64,000 nt of DNA from Reyranella sp. (lineage in GTDB: Bacteria > Pseudomonadota > Alphaproteobacteria > Reyranellales > Reyranellaceae). The stretch covers positions 101,470 to 165,469 of the forward strand of contig NZ_SCVH01000075.1 of assembly GCF_004296935.1 (NCBI RefSeq). The letters are read 5' to 3'. The notes beneath the pieces were generated by a model, which saw only the letters and a list, made by a program, of their open reading frames with translations, ran no database searches and had not been told where the DNA came from. The translations under genes were made by a program, and so were the position numbers. Position 1 is the first letter of the stretch. Every line of letters begins with the position of its first letter. Of the stretch, positions 63,197 through 64,000 are shown piece by piece.

Positions 63197-64000
63197 ATGA
63201 ACCAAGAGAAATACACCGAACGTATGCGGGGATTCCTGCAGAGCGCACAGATGATGGCGCTGCGCGACGGTCATCAGCGCTTCGTTCCCGACCATCTTCT
63301 GAAAGTCCTTCTCGACGATCCGGAAGGCTTGGCGGCCAACCTGATCACGGCCGCCGGTGGCGATTCACGCCTTGTGCATCGGGAGGTCGAAGCCAATCTT
63401 GCCAAGCAGCCCAAGGTCGAGGGGCAGGGCGCCGGGCAGGTCTATCTGGCGCCCGAAACGGCGCGGCTGTTCGAGCAGGCCGAGGCGATCTCCGAGAAGG
63501 CCGGCGATTCGTTCGTCACCGTCGAGCGGATGCTGCTGGCACTGGTGCTCGCCAAGGGTACCGAGGCCGCCAATGCGCTGGCCAAGGGCGGCGTAAAGGC
63601 TCCGGCGCTGGAAAAGGCCATCCAGGATCTGCGCAAGGGCCGGACCGCCGATTCGGCGTCGGCCGAGAGCAGCTACGATGCGCTCAAGAAATATGCCCGC
63701 GACCTCACGCAGATGGCGCGCGAAGGCAAGCTCGACCCGGTGATCGGTCGCGACGAGGAAATCCGCCGCGCCATCCAGGTGTTGAGCCGCCGCACCAAGA
63801 ACAACCCCGTCCTCATCGGCGAGCCCGGCGTCGGCAAAACGGCGATCGCCGAAGGCCTGGCGCTGCGTATCGTGAACGACGACGTGCCGGAATCGCTGAA
63901 AGGCAAGAAGCTGATGTCGCTCGACCTCGGCGCCATGGTGGCGGGCGCCAAGTACCGCGGCGAATTCGAGGAGCGCCTGAAGGCGGTGCTTTCGGAGATC
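63197..64000 (+). CDS. clpB: ATP-dependent disaggregase ClpB (3' end outside window)
   Basis: The first 268 residues of ClpB. The N-terminal Clp_N domain begins [20 protein letters not shown], with [22 protein letters not shown] and the second repeat [25 protein letters not shown]. Then the linker and first AAA+ domain follow: [53 protein letters not shown] (Walker A GEPGVGKT) and [19 protein letters not shown]. ClpB works with DnaK to rescue aggregated proteins. Ribosome site AAAGGG precedes the ATG. The frame is open at 64000. Confidence 0.97.
   Translation, partial: MNQEKYTERMRGFLQSAQMMALRDGHQRFVPDHLLKVLLDDPEGLAANLITAAGGDSRLVHREVEANLAKQPKVEGQGAGQVYLAPETARLFEQAEAISEKAGDSFVTVERMLLALVLAKGTEAANALAKGGVKAPALEKAIQDLRKGRTADSASAESSYDALKKYARDLTQMAREGKLDPVIGRDEEIRRAIQVLSRRTKNNPVLIGEPGVGKTAIAEGLALRIVNDDVPESLKGKKLMSLDLGAMVAGAKYRGEFEERLKAVLSEI

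Overview
The window is GC-rich chromosomal DNA (about two-thirds G+C by eye) and almost every base is assigned to a gene. No rRNA, tRNA, CRISPR array, prophage or replication origin was seen. Gene content and order point to an alphaproteobacterium. Evidence includes cobS-cobT beside a J-domain protein and bolA, secA divergent from a parvulin followed by argJ-mutT, comF-grxC-nitrilase, DUF1178-ubiG-lysC-ptsP, rodZ-ispG-hisS-prfA-prmC, and a DUF4167 protein before clpB. A Rhodospirillales/Reyranella-like member fits best, but that narrower placement is inference.

Layout. 1-11.2 kb: DUF3108 fragment (minus), an Atm1-type ABC exporter overlapping an MFS gene, meaB-ycgN, rpmB, then a minus-strand block with a phytase-like esterase, cobT, cobS, a J-domain protein, bolA (plus) and DUF2889. 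11.2-19.1 kb: CNNM/CorC-type membrane protein, aroB-aroK (minus), then divergently a 59-residue membrane protein, a large exported protein, xerD, accA and a flavin monooxygenase. 19-32.5 kb: a metabolic accessory region with a TPR protein, two 2-oxoglutarate-type oxygenases, an acetyltransferase, a MaoC-type dehydratase, an MFS carrier, a complete five-gene oligopeptide/dipeptide-type ABC importer, an epoxide hydrolase and a protein phosphatase. 32.5-37.4 kb: a TonB-dependent receptor and a tonB gene, divergent around a likely Zur operator, then a GT-C-type membrane glycosyltransferase. 37.4-47.1 kb: secA, parvulin, argJ, mutT, methyltransferase, comF, grxC and nitrilase. 47.1-49.3 kb: a decayed IS1380-family element and a small cysteine-containing secreted protein. 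49.4-56 kb: methyltransferase, EamA transporter, DUF1178, ubiG, lysC, ptsP. 56-64 kb: rodZ, ispG, hisS, prfA, prmC, DUF4167, DUF4337, and the 5' part of clpB, which runs off the edge.

Most of the window is housekeeping. The parts most worth attention are regulatory or small-scale. They are a Zur-box candidate shared by a receptor and a transducer; terminator-like hairpins only 13-16 bases before the start codons of rpmB and cobS; a strong promoter and 5'-hairpin in the secA leader; an RpoH-like clpB promoter; a conserved-looking micro-ORF module upstream of xerD; a dispersed palindromic repeat; and an IS transposase broken by a single-base deletion. I did not find a clearly new multi-gene system.
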